A stretch of DNA of 64,000 bases from Hedera helix (Eukaryota; Streptophyta; Magnoliopsida; Apiales; Araliaceae): contig OX359286.1 in assembly GCA_947179155.2 (NCBI GenBank), positions 11,442,024 through 11,506,023 of the forward strand. Direction: 5' to 3'. Numbering within the stretch: the stretch's first letter is position 1; each line of letters opens with the position of its first letter. The position numbers were made by a program, and so were the translations under genes. The notes under the pieces are model-generated. The model searched no databases and was not told the origin of the DNA. It worked only from the letters and a program-made list of their open reading frames with translations. Positions 13,001-24,605 of the stretch are shown one piece after another.

Positions 13001-13636
13001 TGAAACAACTAGAAGTTTTCTTTAACCGAGGACTTGTGTTAGTTGTACGTACGATTTTGAATGCGAGAGTGCTAGGATTGCACCTTTTGATGCTAAACAA
13101 AAGTGAACGAAGTAATATGACACTAAATCATCTATTTGTTTACCAATTTGAAGGAAATAATGAAACAACTAGAAGTTTTCTTTAACCGGGGACTTGTGTT
13201 AGTTGTACGTACGGTTTTGAATGCGAGAGTGATAGGATTCCACCTTCTGATGCTAAACAAAGTTGAAAGAAGTAATATGACACTAAATCATCTATTTGTT
13301 TACCAATTTGAAGGAAATAATGAAACAACTAGAAGTTTCTTTAACCGAGGACTTGCGTTAGTTGTACGTACGGTTTTGAATGCGAGAGTGATAGGATTGC
13401 ACCTTTTGATGCTAAACAAAGTTGAACCAAGTAATATGACTGTAAATCATCTATTTGTTTACCAATTTGAAGGAAATAATGAAACAACTAGAAGTTTTCT
13501 TTAACCGAGAACTTGTGTTAGTAATACGTTCGGTTTTGAATGCGATTGTGATAGGATTGCCACTTTTGATGATAAACAAAGGTGAACGAAGTAATATGAC
13601 ACTAAATCATCTATTTCATTGCCAATTTCAAGGAAA
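4056..13636 (+). repeat. 160-bp satellite array 1, about 60 monomers
   Basis: Head-to-tail units recur every 160 bp (for example phases at 5182, 5342, 5502, 5662). Some units are 159 bp because a TTTT run is TTT. Each unit carries the phrase GTACGTACGGTTTTGAATGC, which includes the 8-bp palindrome GTACGTAC. There are no spacers between units. The period is close to nucleosome spacing, as in many plant centromeric or pericentromeric satellites. Variant monomers recur at 2.1-2.4 kb, giving a higher-order pattern. Short TTG-initiated open frames run through the units but change frame from unit to unit. The array is cut at 13636 by the LINE and resumes at 31101. Confidence 0.97.
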
Positions 13637-13682
13637 GGAGGAAAAAGATAAGACGGATGTTGTGGAGGAAAGGAGGAAAAAT

Positions 13683-15060
13683 ATGAAACTTATGGAGTTT
13701 ATTCTAGCTCATGGGTTTTCTTCTAGCGATATTAATGGGTTTTTATCCGACGGAAAAATTGTCCGGAAAATAGATGACCACGACATGTTCGACGCTTGTC
13801 CTAAGCGAGTTCCCAGTCACCCCGCTGGCAAAGATACTGCTAATAGTAACGAAGCTAGACCTTCTCCTGTTAAGGAGGTTCCTATCAATCAGGAAGGTGA
13901 GGAATTTAAGGTCCTGGAGGACCTATCTTCTGCAAATAGTGCTGAGATAGTTAAGGGGACTTTGGATAAAGGTAAATCTTGGAGCTCGATGGTAGCCCAG
14001 GGAGTCACAAAGAAGAAAATAGTGTTGGATTACTGTCCTCCTGAACCTCCTAGCTATGCTGGAGGCCCTATTGTTGTCAGACCTCCTTGCGAGGTCCTGT
14101 TGAGAGGCAATAACGTTTGGAATACCAGTCTGGTCGGGGGTTTTTTAAACAGTAGACTTCCTTTTAAGATTGTGGAAGAAAATGCCCATAAACTTTGGGG
14201 TAGATATGGACTCCAAAAGGTCTATTTACAAAATAAAGGGTTTTTTATCTTTAAATTCTCGGACTCTGTTGCTAGAGATAGTGTTCTTGCTCAAGGCCAT
14301 TGGTATTTTGCTAACAAATTGTTGATCCTTAAACTTTGGAGGGAGGGTGTGGGTTTCTCCTCTGAGGTATGTTCAGTGGTTCCTGTATGGGTTAAATTAC
14401 ATAATGTTCCTTTATCATATTGGAATCCTGAGGGGTTTAGCTTCCTGGCTAGTTGCATTGGTAAGCCACTTATGCTTGATAATATGACAGAATCTTTAGA
14501 ACCTATGTCTTTTGCTAGAATTTGTGTTGAAATATCTGTTGACTCAAGCTTCCCTGATAAGGTTGAAGCCATAGTTTTTGATGAATTTTCTGGAAAAGAA
14601 ACGGCTGCAGGGGTGGAGATAGAGTATCAAAACCGACCACTATCATGTCCTAATTGTAAAACCTTTGGGTATAACTTGTTTAAATTTCCTAGAGCCAATT
14701 TTAAGTGGGTTCCTAAAGGTGCGGGCCAGAATGTTACTGCTAGTACTGGTACAGAAAAGGACCATGCTTCTTCCTCCTTTGATCCAAAGTTCCTTGTTCC
14801 TGAAGCAGCTGCACTTACTAATGCTTCCTCTGTTTCTAACCTTGAACCTGATTGGTAGGTGGTTTCAAATAAGGTTAAGAACCAAATTCTGGGGGACTCT
14901 TCTTTTTGCCCAATGAAGTCTGCAGACCAAAACCAATTCTCACCTCTGGCTTCTAAAGTCTTACTGGATTGCTCGGCTCCTTTTGATGGGGACCTCACTC
15001 CCTCTCCTAATCCCTTAGTTGACAAACTGAAACAGGTTGACGAGAAGGATGGGAAAGACC
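13683..15060 (+). pseudogene. LINE ORF1: DUF4283-like nucleic-acid-binding protein, broken
   Basis: From the ATG at 13683 there are 391 codons to a TAG at 14856-14858. The same frame then stays open to the LTR junction at about 15060, so the TAG looks like a premature stop. A DUF4283-like region fills roughly residues 150-290 (LLRGNNVWNTSLVGGF, RYGLQKVYLQNKGFFIFKF, SVVPVWVKLHNVPL). A CX2CX4HX4C-type knuckle starts at residue 322 but is degenerate: the His position is Tyr330 and the last Cys is Phe335, each one base from the expected codon. ORF1 proteins of this kind coat LINE RNA. The frame is also open upstream into satellite sequence; I chose the ATG inside the LINE. Confidence 0.85.
14646..14690 (+). 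other. Mutated CCHC zinc knuckle of LINE ORF1
   Basis: The codons read CPNC-KTFG-Y-NLFK-F. The first two Cys ligands are kept, but TAT replaces the expected His codon (CAT) and TTT replaces the expected Cys codon (TGT). Both are single-base changes that should abolish zinc binding. The expected residues are inferred from the CX2CX4HX4C family spacing. Confidence 0.75.
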
Positions 15061-17535
15061 TCTTAAAACTTCGCACGAGGCGACTTTTGTCCGTAAAAAT
15101 CCATTTCGATTCGAAACGATCGATTTCGATCGTTCGAATCGCCATTTCGCTCAAATTCAATTCCGTCGATTCCCAAATCAATCTAAACACGTGTATTTAC
15201 ATTATCCTAGGCCATTTGAATTCATTTCACCTTTAAATTCTCAAAATTGTCAAAAATCACCCCTTGGTTGGATTTTCATCAAAACTTCCAAACTTTCATG
15301 AATTTATCATTTCCAAATCTTAGGCTATTCTTGGCCCCTTAATACAAAACTTGATTCTAACTTAACACATAACACATATAGCACATATTTGACTTGTAGG
15401 GGCCTTTAAAACATTTAAAGCTTCTCAAATGAACTTATTTTTCCAAAAGGTTCGTTTTGGTCGTCGGCGAACGTTTTAAAACGTTTAAAACCTTCAATTG
15501 TCGCCATTCGAACCGAATGACTTCCAAATCATTCCTGACACGTGTTTTAACATCAAAGTTAGCTTTTTGGCATCTTTTGATCACCAAGTACACCTAATAG
15601 CCAAAATTGCATATTTATGGCATTTTATTAACTTTTCAAAACTTAACTTTTGAACCTCCTTTGAATTCTCAAGTCTAGACATCAAATACATCAACACTTG
15701 TTCAAATAACCACTTTACATAATCACAAAACTCCTTTAGGCATCTTCCAAGTCACTTTACAGATTATTACGTAATCTATACAAAAAGTATAGCCTAATAT
15801 TCAACTTTCCTTTACAAAACATACTTTTACACCATTTATGATTCTAATTTGTCATCTAGCACAATAATTTACTTTCATCAACCATGATCAACCCTTCTAA
15901 CTAGGTTTTCATCAAAACCAACCACATATAACACATGATCAACACTTAAAATATGATTTCTAGCTTGCAACATGAACATAACTAGTCCATTAACTTTGTT
16001 CTACCGACTTGTGTCTAGGGTTCTATTATTTACATACATATAACATGTAATATGCATAATCTTTACATAATCAACATGTATATTTATAGATACATGCATG
16101 GCTATCCCTATTCTTGAATTTAAACTCATAAACATCAAACTTTGAAACAAGAGCATGGTTATACCTTCATGTATGTCAAACTTCTTTACATATCTAGGAT
16201 CCTCTTGATGAGTACATCACTTTTCCTTCTTGCTCCATGGACATTTAAGCTCTTTAGCTCCATGTTTTCCAAGCTTTTCTCCTTCTTCACATGGCTTTCT
16301 CTCATTTTCTCTCTCTTAGGGCTTGATTTCCAGCAAAGTGCTGGAAAATGAGCTAGCATGCTTGCTTTATAAAGTTAATTAAGGCTTAACTAGGCTTGGT
16401 TAAACAAATAACCATGGTTAACACTTCCAAGGGCGTTTTGGTCATTTCACATGATAAGTGAGGGGCATTCTTGTCATTTTGCCACTTAGGACACATATGT
16501 CATTATCCAAATTTTCAAGGGTATTTTGGTCATTTGACCTCTTTAGGACACAATGGTAATTATCTAATTTGTTAAGGGGCATTTTGGTAATTTGTCAAAT
16601 TAACTAAACTTTCATTTCTTACAACTTTTCCCCCACATAACTAGACTTTCTTACATTTTCCCCCACTAATTCATTCTTTGCTCATTTCTTGTCCAAATCA
16701 AATCCTTTTTGATCCAAATTCGTTTCATCATACTTGAATTTTATTCCTCATCTAATTAATCCATACTTGGTTTGTCCCATAATACTTGTCCCACTTTGAA
16801 ACTTGAATTTCATAACTTAGTAACAATAGTTCACCATAATTATTAATTTACATAATATTCAATTTTAATAATCTACGAACCCTTTTTGGTTCCACATTAA
16901 ATCAATTTCACTGTTCGACATCTCATTATAGTCAGCTTACTTACTTTTCCATAAACCGCTTCCTCGAGAAGTGAACCTCGACCGGATTACCAAAATCCAA
17001 CATCATTTTCCTTTAAACTTAAAATGTCATACTTTCAACTTTAACATCCATTAATTAGTTTATTTTACACACATATGTTAATTTGTAACTTGCTTGCATA
17101 CCACATCCTTTATACATATTCTCTGGGTATTATTTTCCATTTCTACTCATCGTGTAACTACATAACTAATTTCAATTCCTAATATCAATTTCTTCATAAC
17201 TTCACAATATTAACAAATCATTATCCTCATTATTCTTTAAATCCATAATATACAAATTAGATCAAACTGCTATTTCCTTCCTCAACTCATAAAGTCATAC
17301 ATTATCTAATCATTTCTAAACTTTGAATACTTCTTTATATATCTTGCTAAATATACATATATACATACATTCATCCTACCACATAAGTCATATATAACAC
17401 ATTGATTAAATAATAATTCTTATTTAATCTCTCCTTATTATTTTACGTCCTTCATAATTAGGTTTTAGCTGCTAACCTTTACATAATTAATCATGATCCT
17501 TATTTAGAATTTCTGTAAAATCCTGGGGCGTTACA
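15061..17535 (-). repeat. Truncated LTR of the LARD 1 family
   Basis: This 2.5-kb segment aligns along its length with 21847-24300, the minus-strand 5' part of the LARD LTR, and ends at the same GGGGCGTTACA terminus. The other end (equivalent to 20074-21846) is missing and abuts LINE ORF1 near 15060 over a few bases of shared sequence. The LINE flanks are not contiguous, because the start of ORF2 including most of the endonuclease is gone, and there is no target duplication. A deletion spanning LTR and LINE after insertion explains this. The middle (about 15800-16600) differs strongly from LARD 1, so it is an older or different subfamily. Confidence 0.85.
16365..16374 (-). promoter_or_regulatory. 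Possible TATA box in the truncated LTR
   Basis: The palindromic CTTTATAAAG lies just downstream, on the minus strand, of a cluster of degenerate repeats resembling AAATGACCAAAATGCCC (about 16428-16600). The same order of repeats then TATA is seen in the A and B LTRs. Assignment is by position and motif only. Confidence 0.4.
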
Positions 17536-17919
17536 GGAATTCTAACAGAAATGACCCTACCTATAAGAAGCTGGATAGGGTTATGGTAAATCATTCATGG
17601 CTGAATCATTTTCCTAATTCCCATGCTTTGTTTGCTCCTAAAGAAGTGTCTGATCACTCTCCTGCTGTGGTGTTCTCTGGCGTCCCTTTTAGACCCCCCC
17701 CCCCAAAAACCTTTTCAGTTCTTCAACTTCATGGTGGAGGTTGAGTCCTTTCATGATACTGTTCGGGATGCTTGGAACTCCCACACTTCTGGTATTCCTC
17801 TTCAGGTGCTTTCTGCAAAATTGAGACTTGTGAAAAGTTCTCTTGTCAAGCTAAACAGAAAAATGGGTAACTTAACAGCCAATGTGATCAAGGCCAGGGA
17901 GGACCTCCTTAACACCTAA
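17536..17919 (+). pseudogene. LINE ORF2 endonuclease C-terminal end, frameshifted
   Basis: After the LTR fragment the LINE resumes in ORF2 with a KKLDRVMVNHSWLN block and SDHSP at about 17649-17663, the conserved C-terminal Asp-His motif of the apurinic-type L1 endonuclease. The N-terminal catalytic part is absent. A run of 11 C at 17694-17704 shifts the frame: the endonuclease reads in one frame before it and the following linker (FQFFNFMVEVESF) in another. A TAA at 17917-17919 then interrupts the linker frame, most simply a CAA to TAA change. The nicking activity that starts LINE integration is lost. Confidence 0.8.
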
Positions 17920-20073
17920 GCTGTTGTGGCGGCTGATCCTTTCAACCCTTCCCTCCTGCTCCTACAGAAGACCCATTCTGACTTGCTCTGGGAAGCTAGT
18001 TTACAAGAAGAACTCCTCCTGAAGCAAAAATCTAGGATTCAATGGCTCAAGGCTGGGGACAAAAACTCTGGGTTCTTTTATAATTCTATTAAGCAGCGAT
18101 GGAACTGTAGTAAAATTTTGGCTATTGAGAATGCAAATGGTATCATGCAGTTTGGTCATGAGGCAGTGCAGAGAACTGCTGTGGATTTTTTCACAACCCT
18201 TCTTGGATCTTCTTCTGATTCTGGCCTTATGGCTTTAGATAATCTGAATCTGCATTTCGATAAGGTTGTGTCTCCTATGGATTTCCCTTTCTTGGAGCAA
18301 GAGGTCTCTGACGAAGAGGTTCTTCAAACTCTCAAGTCCCTGAAGAAGAACAAGAGTCCCAGACCGGATGGGTTCAATGTTAACTTCTTTCTCTCCGCCT
18401 GGGACATCACGGGTAAAGATTTCACTGCAACAATTAAATCCTTTTTCCTGGGTGTTCCTCTTCACGGACACAATGCGACTGCCATTGCTCTTGTGCCTAA
18501 AACTCAGAACCCATCATCTATGAATGATTTTAGACCAATCTCCTGTTGCACTACAACCTACAAGTGTATCTCCAAAATAATAGCTAACAGGTTAAAGAGA
18601 TTTCTCCCGGGTATTATTTCTCCTTGGCAGTCAGCATTCATTAAAGGGCGTAGTATTAGCGACAATGTTTTAATTGCTCAAGAACTTTTCAGAAACTACA
18701 CCAGATCTGTAGGCCCTGCCAGATGCGCCTTAAAAGTGGATTTTAGGAAGGCTTTTGACACCTTATCGTGGAAGTTTATTCTGGATGCTCTGAGATTATT
18801 CAAATTTCCTCCCAAATTCATCTTCTGGATTAACTCTTGTATCACTACTGCTAAGTTCTCTGTGAAAGTAAATGGCTCCTTGTCTGGGTATTTTAAGGGT
18901 GCTAAAGGGTTGAGACAAGGTGACCCCCTCTCCCCTTACCTTTTTGTCATTGCCATGGAAGTCCTTTCTATGATCACTGCCAAAGGTACTAAGGATCAAA
19001 AATTCAAATTTCACTGGAAGACTAAAAAGCTTGGATTAACACACCTATCCTTTGCTGATGACCTTATCCTCTTCTGCCATGGCGATATTGACTCCATCAA
19101 AATTCTGAGGAATTGCCTTGACACTTTTGTAGCAGCTTCTGGGTTACAGATTAATCCCAACAAGAGTTTTTGCTTCCTATCTAGCTCGGCCAATATCCCT
19201 TCTGAAGATCTCAATTCTGCAGTAGGATTCCAGACTGGCATTCTTCCTGCTACCTTTTTGGGGCTGCCTCTTATCTCTTCCAGACTCAGTTTTGCAGATT
19301 GCCACCCCCTTATTCACAGGTTAACAAGAAGGGTTAATTCCTGGACTTCCAGGTTCTTATCTTTTGCTGGGAGACTTCAACTGATTAGAGCTGTCCTTTT
19401 TGCCATTCAATCATACTGGGCATGCCATTTTATCTTGCCTGGGGCAGTCTTAAAGAACATCAACAACATTCTGAGTAGATTCTTGTGGAAAGGCAATTGT
19501 GTTGACAAAACAGGAGCCAAAGTAGCATGGAGCAAAGTTACTCTTCCTTACTCGGAAGGTGGGCTAAACATAAAGTGCATCTCGGATTGGAATACTGCTA
19601 ATGTCCTTAATAAGCTGTTAATGATTGCTAATCCTGATTTTGATTCTATATGGGCTAAGTGGATAAAAACCTTTAATCTCAAAGCAAATCATTTCCAGGT
19701 CATGAATATTCCACTCGACTGCTCATGGAGTTGGAGGAAAATCCTCAAACTAAGGGAAATTGCAAAGAATTTTGTTACAATCTCAATTGGAGATGGTGCT
19801 CACACTTCTTTATGGTATGACCCGTGGATGGGGAGACCTCCTGATCTCAATTGCTTTTCTCCCGTTGTCGTAAATTCTGGTTTGGGTGATAATGCCATGG
19901 TCAAGAACATAATCTCAGATTCCAACTGGGTTCTTCCTAACTCTAATCATGCTGACGTTATTGAATTCAGAAATGGGTTTGATTTTACTATTCCCATGAA
20001 CCCAGCTGTGAAGGATAACTTGTTATGGGAAAATCAGCTGATTGGTTCTAATAATGCTCACATTATTTGGTGC
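17920..20073 (+). pseudogene. LINE ORF2 reverse transcriptase domain, open but disconnected
   Basis: An uninterrupted frame carries the ordered RT blocks of plant L1 elements: KSPRPDGFNV at about 18350-18380 (Arg where Gly is usual), DFRPISC, SAFIKGRSISDNVL, KVDFRKAFD near 18733-18759 with a catalytic Asp, LRQGDPLSPYLF, and FADD at 19051-19062 with the Asp pair. FLGLPL and GGLNI blocks follow. The enzyme would copy LINE RNA at the nicked target. The catalytic residues remain, but the domain has lost its endonuclease and is cut at 20073 by the LARD. After removing the LARD and one GGTGC copy the frame continues at 30439. Confidence 0.88.
20069..20073. repeat. Target-site duplication, left copy (GGTGC)
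   Basis: GGTGC precedes the TGTAACGG terminus of the left LTR and is repeated right after the right LTR at 30434-30438. A 5-bp duplication is usual for Ty3/gypsy integrases. It lies within a LINE ORF2 codon context that becomes contiguous once the element is removed. Confidence 0.95.
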
Positions 20074-21464
20074 TGTAACGGCCCGAAATCCCGACCTTCC
20101 TTAATTCAATCCGATTATCTTTGGATAGCATAATTATTAACTTTAATACCAAATTAACAGGGATCTCGTGCGTTAAACTGAACCTTTAACCTTTAAAATC
20201 GTTCTGATGACCATAATTTCGGTCCATATTTTTTTTTTCTTTAAAACAAAACTTTATTTGATTTATAATCCTTACCTATCTCAGGATCGTAACGTTTACT
20301 TGCTCTTCATTATAACTTAAGTCAACCATTAAGAATTTGTGACCTATTATAATCATACATAGATATAATTATTTCATCACTTGTAAACAAAATTTCGCCA
20401 TAGTTTCATCTATATATGGCCCTGTTTATATATTCATGTATTCATACATTTGCATCATATATACATATATATCCTGTTTACAAAACTCTATGCCATACAT
20501 ACATACATTTTTCATTCTCCGATAACACAAATTAGCAAATCATACTGTGCTTTCTACCATCTAGATTTAACATTTAAAATCGGTTATTACTTAACTTGCA
20601 TATATACAAAATTTACATACATTTGTTTTACATGAATATCTCATAGATACAATTTCAAATCTCTTCACGCATCTCCATGCATTCACACTCTTTACCTTAG
20701 CATCACCGGAACCTCCGACCTTCTTGTACTTCACCTGAAACGTTAGTTCATAGCAAGAATAAGCACATAGGCTCAACAAGTAATTCAGATAACACCTTTC
20801 ATACTCACATTTTATAATATGCATCATGCTTCTATTACTTTACCATGTTGTGTTCAATTATCACGCATTGCATTTAACAGTTAGATCACGTTGTGGCACT
20901 GAGTGCCCATTTCAACTATCACATAGTTCACGTAATTCAATTAATACTTTTAAGTCTGAAACACTTGCCTGTACCGCATTTATTACTTAACCTCTATTGC
21001 CTCGTTTAGCCTTTCCATCCCTTCTTGCCTTGGTTTGCTTCATTGAGCGCTGTCTGAAAATATACAACCTATATTCATTAATATAGGATCATAATTTCAT
21101 ATGACTTATAAAACTTAGATCATAATCGCTTGACCATTAATCTCTAATCACATTACATTTGATGTATTACACCCTATGTAGGTTAGTAATACATCCCACA
21201 TTGCCCCCGACCTTTTCATAACTTTAAATCATGCTTTTGGCTTAACTTTAGGCATGTTATGTTCTTCCATTTGTCATTCCATTATACCTTAACATCCTTT
21301 ATTTTGATTATTCTTTATCTATTTAGGGCTTACATAACTCATATTTATCATTCCATATCAAAATATAGCATTTCGGAAGCTTAAAAAAATTTCAAATGAA
21401 CAGTAACTCCGCCCCGGCGCCTCCAGAGCTCGCTGTCCGCGAAAAGCTCTCGGCCATGAACAGT

Positions 21465-21519
21465 AAATGGCGCCGGGGCGCCATTTTTAGTGCAAAACAT
21501 GGCGCGGGGGCGCCATGTT
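21465..21519. other. Pair of GC-rich hairpins in the LARD LTR
   Basis: The 10-bp arms AAATGGCGCC and GGCGCCATTT are separated by 2 bases (21465-21486). A second pair, AACATGGCGC and GCGCCATGTT, is separated by 4 bases (21496-21519). Both stand out in an AT-rich LTR and recur at 27598-27652 in the other LTR. They could fold in RNA or cruciform DNA; the function is unknown. Confidence 0.7.
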
Positions 21520-21901
21520 CAATTCTGGAAATCTGATTTTTTTCACTACCTTTGCCGATTTTTAATTTCTTCATCTTAACTCCAATTGAGCTGAAATTTG
21601 GACCACATATAGACCTCACTACCTAGTATTTTACAAAAATACTACTTGCCACATTTGGCTTCTTAAAAGTAGAGATAGACTAGCCTCTAGGAGGGCTGTT
21701 CAACACGTTTTCAGACTTAGAATTTTTTCAACTTCAAAACCAACTTTGTACTAACTTTGTGATTTTTGGCCAATTGCTTCAAAACTCAATTCCAACACTT
21801 GACATAGCTCACATAACCTATATGTGACATGTCCAAACTTTCAAAACCTTAAAACTTCGCGCGAGGCGACTTTTGTCCGTTAAAATTCATTTCGAATCGA
21901 A

Positions 21902-21919
21902 ACGATCGATTTCGATCGT
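21902..21919. other. Inverted repeat ACGATCGA-TT-TCGATCGT
   Basis: Perfect 8-bp arms with a 2-base centre, extended by further near-matching bases. It is present in both LARD LTRs (28035-28052 in the right one) and in the older LTR fragment near 15118-15135, so it has been retained in a divergent relative. Confidence 0.65.
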
Positions 21920-23164
21920 TCGAATCGCCTTTTCGCTCAAATTTAAATCCGTTGATTCCCAAATCAATCTAAACACGTGTATTTACATTAACCTAGGCCA
22001 TTTGAATTCATTTTACCTTTAAATTCTCAAAATTGCCAAAAATCACACCTTTGTTGGATTTTCATCAAAACCTCCAAACTTTTCATGAATTTATCATTTC
22101 CAAATCTTAAGCTATTCTTGGCCCCTTAATACAAAACTTGATTCTAACTTAACACATAACACATATAGCACATATTTGACTTGTAGGGGCCTTTAAAACA
22201 TTTAAAGCTTCTCAAATGAACTTATTTTTCCAAAAGGTTCGTTTTGGTCGTCGGCGAACGTTTTAAAACGTTTAAAACCTTCAATTGTCGCCATTCGAAC
22301 CGAATGACTTCCAAATCATTTCTAACACGTGTTTTAACATCAAACTTAGCTTTTTGGCATCTTTTGATCACCCAGTACACCTAATAGCCAAAATTGCATA
22401 TTTATGGCATTTTATTAACTTTTCAAAACTTAACTTTTGAACCTCCTTTGAATTCTCAAGTCTAGACATCAAATACATCAACACTTGTTCAAATAACAAC
22501 TTTGTACATTCTCACAACTTCCATATGTATCTTCCAATACACTTTACAGATTATTACGTTGTCTACACAAAAAGTATAGCCTAGTATTTAAAATTTTCAT
22601 ACCAAAACATACTTTTAATCCCTCTAAAATTCCTTGATGCCTTCTAGCATAATAATAAGCATGTATTAGACATGTTTCATCTTTCAAACTAAGTTCTCAT
22701 CAAAAACAATAACATCTAACACATATTATTCCTTAAATCATAAGTTCTAACTTCAAGAACATACATGAATAGTCCATCAACTTGGTAATACCACTTTCAA
22801 GCCTAGGGTTTCATCAAATATTAAACATAAAACACATAAACTCACAACAACTTTACAATCAAGCCATGTACCCCAAAGATACATACATGACCATCCTTAT
22901 CCTTGAATTAAAACACAAAAATGATAGGTTTACTAACTCACACATGCTTATACCTTCTTGTTTGGCTAACTTCTTCACATCAAAAGCTTCCTTATGAAGA
23001 GTGCTTCATCTTTTATTCTTGCTCCTTGATCATTTAAGGACCCTAGCTTCATGATTTTCCAGCTCTCTTCCATGGCTTCCATGGTTTCTCCTTATTTCTC
23101 TCTCACTTCTAGCCCCTTCGAAATTTTTGCTGAAAACTTCTAATGAACTAAGCTTTTCCTTGTT

Positions 23165-23190
23165 TAATATATACATATATATACATAAAA
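23165..23190 (-). promoter_or_regulatory. Possible TATA region of the LARD LTR promoter
   Basis: A TATATATA-rich stretch on the minus strand lies just downstream of the CAAAATG-type repeats (about 23230-23410), the same arrangement as the clearer CTATAAATAG boxes in elements A and B. The equivalent in the right LTR is 29298-29323. Confidence 0.35.
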
Positions 23191-24300
23191 GTGCTCCAAC
23201 ACTTAACCAATAGTTGGTTAATTAACCATGCAAAGCTAGGGATGTTTAAGACATTTCACCTACATTTTCAATGGCATATATGACAATTCTCACCAACAAA
23301 GGACACCATGGTCATTCTTTCAATTGTCAAGGTAGCATGGTCATTTCTCACAAAAGGATACCTAGGACATTTTCCAATTGGTTAAGGGCATAATGGTCAA
23401 TTGTCAAATTCTCTAGAGAAATTTATTCTCACTTAATCACATTTGCTTATATTCCATCCATTCTAAATCCATTTTGATCCAAACTTGTCTCTTTATGCTT
23501 GACTTCTATTCCTCATCTAATTAATCCATACTTGGTTTGTCCCATAATACTTGTCCCACTTTGAAACTTGAATTTCATAACTTAGTAACAATAGTTCACC
23601 ATAATTATTAATTTACATAATATTCAATTTTAATAATCTACGAACCCTTTTTGGTTCCACATTAAATCAATTTCACTATTCGACATCTCATTATAGTCAG
23701 CTTACTTACTTTTCCATAAACCGCTTCCTCAAGAAATGAACCTCGACCGGATTACCAAAATCCAACATCATTTTCCTTTAAACTTAAAATGTCATACTTT
23801 CAACTTTAACATCCATTAATTCGTTTATTTTACACACATATACTAATTTGTAACTTACTTGCATACAACATCCTTTATACATATTCTCTGGGTATTATTT
23901 TCCATTTCTACTCATCGTGTAACTACATAACTAATTTCAATTCCAAATATCAATTTCTTCATAACTTCACAATATTAACAAATCATTATCCTCATTATTC
24001 TTTAAATCCATAATATACAAATTAGGTCAAACTGCTCTTTCCTTCCTCAACTCATAAAGTCATACATTATCTAATCATTTCTCAACTTTGAATCCTTCTT
24101 TATATATCTTGCCAAATATACATATATACATACATTCATCCTACCACATAGGTCATATATAACACATTGATTAAATAATAATTCTTATTTAATCTCTCCT
24201 TATTATTTCATGTCTTTCATAATTAGGTTTTAGCTGCTAACCTTTACATAATTAATCATGATCCTTATTTAGAATTTCTGTAAAATCCTGGGGCGTTACA

Positions 24301-24316
24301 TTCACCCCTCCTTTAT
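24301..24316 (-). promoter_or_regulatory. LARD 1 polypurine tract
   Basis: The minus strand reads AAAGGAGGGGTGAA immediately before the 3' LTR. It is preceded by GGGGACGAAATTTTATAA, a phrase that also precedes the tract of element B. This is typical of chromovirus 3' ends and fixes the orientation. Confidence 0.85.
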
Positions 24317-24605
24317 AAAATTTCGTCCCCGAAATTTGCCGTGTACTCATTCCTTATTTATTAGCAACATACATATATTTCTTCTTTCATTTAACATAGC
24401 TCAATTTTCAACTAACTCTTACATTCTCATCTCTCTCTACCCATCTTACCCCTTTCTACTTTCATTCCAGAACATTGGAATGTCTTTCAGGAATCTCCAC
24501 AATTGTTCAATAACTGTGAAGTAGCTTAAATAAATAAGAGTAGCTTTTCCATAAAACTTTTCATAAAACTTTTGCTTTTAAAACATAACTTTTGCTTTTG
24601 CTGAG

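Larger units (their letters stand above)
20074..24300 (-). repeat. LARD 1 left (3') LTR
   Basis: It runs from TGTAACGGCCCG to GGGGCGTTACA in plus coordinates. Notable contents are an AT-rich TATA-like zone near 23165-23190, motif repeats resembling the A/B promoter region at about 23230-23410, a symmetric CGATCGA hairpin at 21902-21919, and two GC-rich hairpins at 21465-21519. It holds no gene; the short open frames are identical in both LTRs and carry no family signature. Confidence 0.95.

Noticed and set aside
4223..13504. Dozens of similar 65-122 codon open frames in array 1 as a protein repeat family
   Set aside because: They begin at TTG or internal codons, repeat every 160 bp so each successive frame is shifted by one base, and end in the same TAA. 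Similar frames exist on the opposite strand. They reflect the satellite, not genes.
4056..13636. CRISPR-like array
   Set aside because: The units are contiguous 160-bp copies without unique spacers, and the genome is eukaryotic.
14627..15190. 187-codon minus-strand frame over LINE ORF1
   Set aside because: It is antisense to ORF1 and crosses into the LTR fragment; no homology is recognised.
21392..21619. 75-codon minus-strand frame, repeated at 27525-27752
   Set aside because: It is identical in both places only because it lies in the two LTRs of LARD 1. It spans the GC-rich hairpins and has no family signature.
22782..22997. 71-codon frame in the LARD LTR, repeated at 28915-29130
   Set aside because: It is an LTR copy with no recognisable domain and no ATG at its start; a chance frame.
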